Shown one piece after another: positions 62,877 to 64,000 of a DNA stretch of 64,000 nt. Every line of letters begins with the position of its first letter. The stretch's first letter is position 1. Source of the stretch: UBA1563 sp041671545 (GTDB lineage Bacteria; Bacteroidota; Ignavibacteria; Ignavibacteriales; Ignavibacteriaceae); contig JBAZBI010000003.1 of NCBI GenBank assembly GCA_041671545.1, forward strand, positions 248,001 through 312,000, in the 5' to 3' direction. A program made the translations under genes and the position numbers. Below the pieces are notes generated by a model that worked only from the letters and a program-made list of their open reading frames with translations, did not search any database and was not told the DNA's origin.

Positions 62877-62986
62877 ACATTATGGCAAAGGATTCTTTGA
62901 ATAATTGAGGTAATGGTTCTTTGACAACAAAAAAATGTGTTCGCACGTATAACATAAACTCATAACTAACTTAAAAGGAGGACATT

Positions 62987-63610
62987 ATGTCCAAAATAAA
63001 ATCGGATCTGAACGGAAAAAATGTTGATGAAGAAATTCAGGCAACAAAAAACCGCTATACTGCTTTAACAGGCAGTGAAGCAAAAGTAACTGTTGATGCT
63101 GCTAAGTTAAGCAGTTATCAAAACGCTATAAATGCTGTTGAAGCGAAAGAAAGCGCTCTTTTGGCTCTTAAGGATAAACAAAAACAAGCGGTTATTGAAA
63201 GAGATACCGCGTTGGAAACCCTTGAGAAGATTGACGCATCAATTGTTGATGAGATTAACGGTAAAACGGGCGACATGAATCTTTTATTAACTACCGGTTT
63301 CCCGGTTGCAGCGGATAGAAGTCCTTCGGAGCCGCTTCAACAAGTAACTAACCTTTCGGCGGCAATTGGAGATGAAGCCGGCGAAATTGATGTGAACTTT
63401 GACCGTGTAAAAACAGCCTCGGGTTATGAATTCCAGATATCGGTAGATAACCCGGAAAGCTGGGTAATTGCAGGTGCTACCGGCAAAACCTCTAAATATA
63501 CTTTTACCGGATTAACCGCCGGAAAGAAATACTGGATAAGGGTCCGTGCATTTAAAGGTGAAGAGAAGGGAACATGGAGTAATCCGGTATCCGCAACCGC
63601 ACCGCATTAG
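62987..63610 (+). CDS. Fibronectin type III domain protein of unknown function
   Basis: 207 residues with a strong AAGGAGG ribosome site. Residues 1-90 are charged helices (EEIQATKNRYTALTGSEAKV, LALKDKQKQAVIERDTALET). Residues 118-205 form an Fn3 domain (LQQVTNLSAAIGDEAGEIDV, GYEFQISVDNPESW, YTFTGLTAGKKYWIRVRAF, TWSNPVSATAP). No signal peptide or membrane segment is visible, which is unusual because Fn3 domains mostly act outside the cell. The gene follows the REP-like region directly. Confidence 0.8.
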   Translation: MSKIKSDLNGKNVDEEIQATKNRYTALTGSEAKVTVDAAKLSSYQNAINAVEAKESALLALKDKQKQAVIERDTALETLEKIDASIVDEINGKTGDMNLLLTTGFPVAADRSPSEPLQQVTNLSAAIGDEAGEIDVNFDRVKTASGYEFQISVDNPESWVIAGATGKTSKYTFTGLTAGKKYWIRVRAFKGEEKGTWSNPVSATAPH

Positions 63611-64000
63611 AATCTGTAAAAAGTTAAAAGTGGTAGCCAATAGTACGAATTTAGCATGAAAATTAATTCGTCTATGGCGGTGCACTGAAAACTATTTAAT
63701 ACCGTATCAGTAAAGTTCGTGTAATATTTGGCAGAATATTATTTGTAAAATTGAATATCGAACATTGAACAAGGAATAGTGAATGATGAAGTTTTTGCCC
63801 TTCGATATTCTACATTGCTTGTTCGATATTCATTATTCCTTTTTGGTTCTGGCTCTGCCAAGTTAGGATGATGAATAAAGCTTGGGGGCGGTTTGTCATC
63901 CTTTGATAAAAGGATGAGTTCTAAAATGAAGTTGCATTGCCGTTTTGGTGGCGGCTTAAAAATAATGGTGTTTTTCACAAAATGTAATAATCACAAATAA
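63611..64000. other. Intergenic region with a dispersed-type repeat
   Basis: No supported gene. At about 63752-63840 the words GAATATCGAACATTGAACAAG and, inverted, CTTGTTCGATATTCATTATT face each other across a 40-base centre. This is the AT-rich dispersed repeat type common between genes in FCB-group genomes. A reading frame on the minus strand through it is not credible. Confidence 0.5.

Noticed and set aside
63739..63978. 79-codon minus-strand frame at the end of the window
   Set aside because: It runs through a dispersed AT-rich inverted repeat and has no family or ribosome site.

Overview
The window looks like chromosomal DNA of a motile, AT-rich bacterium of the Ignavibacteria/Bacteroidota side of the FCB group. 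The best single clue is a secreted M14 carboxypeptidase (49121-51568) that ends in a type IX secretion (Por) sorting domain. The REP-like repeats with a RAYT-type transposase remnant (62.5-62.9 kb) and the style of the PAS-rich hybrid kinases also fit. The taxon is inferred; no rRNA or tRNA gene was seen.

Region 1 (1-12.2 kb, minus strand) is one long flagellar operon, in transcription order flgB, flgC, an unknown 89-aa gene, fliE, fliF, fliG, fliH, fliI, fliJ, a MotE/MgtE_N-like gene, fliK, flgD, a TIGR02530-type gene and flgE (cut by the window edge). Genes overlap or nearly touch. fliK is exceptional: it encodes 1121 residues with 28 tandem seven-residue repeats.

Region 2 (12.5-19.5 kb, minus) is a chemotaxis operon: a HEAT-repeat protein, cheR, two cheY genes, cheZ, cheA, cheB and an 81-aa CxC protein. 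Region 3 (19.9-28.2 kb, minus) holds three methyl-accepting chemotaxis proteins, cheW and a small TonB-C-domain protein. Two good sigma-28-type promoters (TAAAGAAN-N11-NNCGATAA) precede cheW-mcp2 and the tonB-like/mcp1 pair, tying them to the flagellar regulon.

Region 4 (28.7-49.0 kb, plus) is a 20-kb block of sensor kinases: two hybrid kinases each split between a sensor half and a kinase half (one by an apparent -1 frameshift, one by a single in-frame TAG), a HisKA_2 kinase, and two kinases with N-terminal receivers. No DNA-binding response regulator or free HPt domain is encoded among them.

Region 5 (49.1-60.8 kb) holds the T9SS carboxypeptidase, a Nudix hydrolase, glucose-6-phosphate isomerase, a GH13 enzyme, a small membrane protein, and a minus-strand signalling operon (PAS kinase, NtrC-type sigma-54 activator, STAS protein, REC-REC-PP2C phosphatase).

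Region 6 (61.0-64.0 kb) has an outer-membrane beta-barrel gene with a clear terminator, then a repeat-rich area: a 17-unit 21-bp minisatellite, a transposase remnant bracketed by inverted REP-like palindromes, an Fn3-domain protein, and a dispersed AT-rich repeat.
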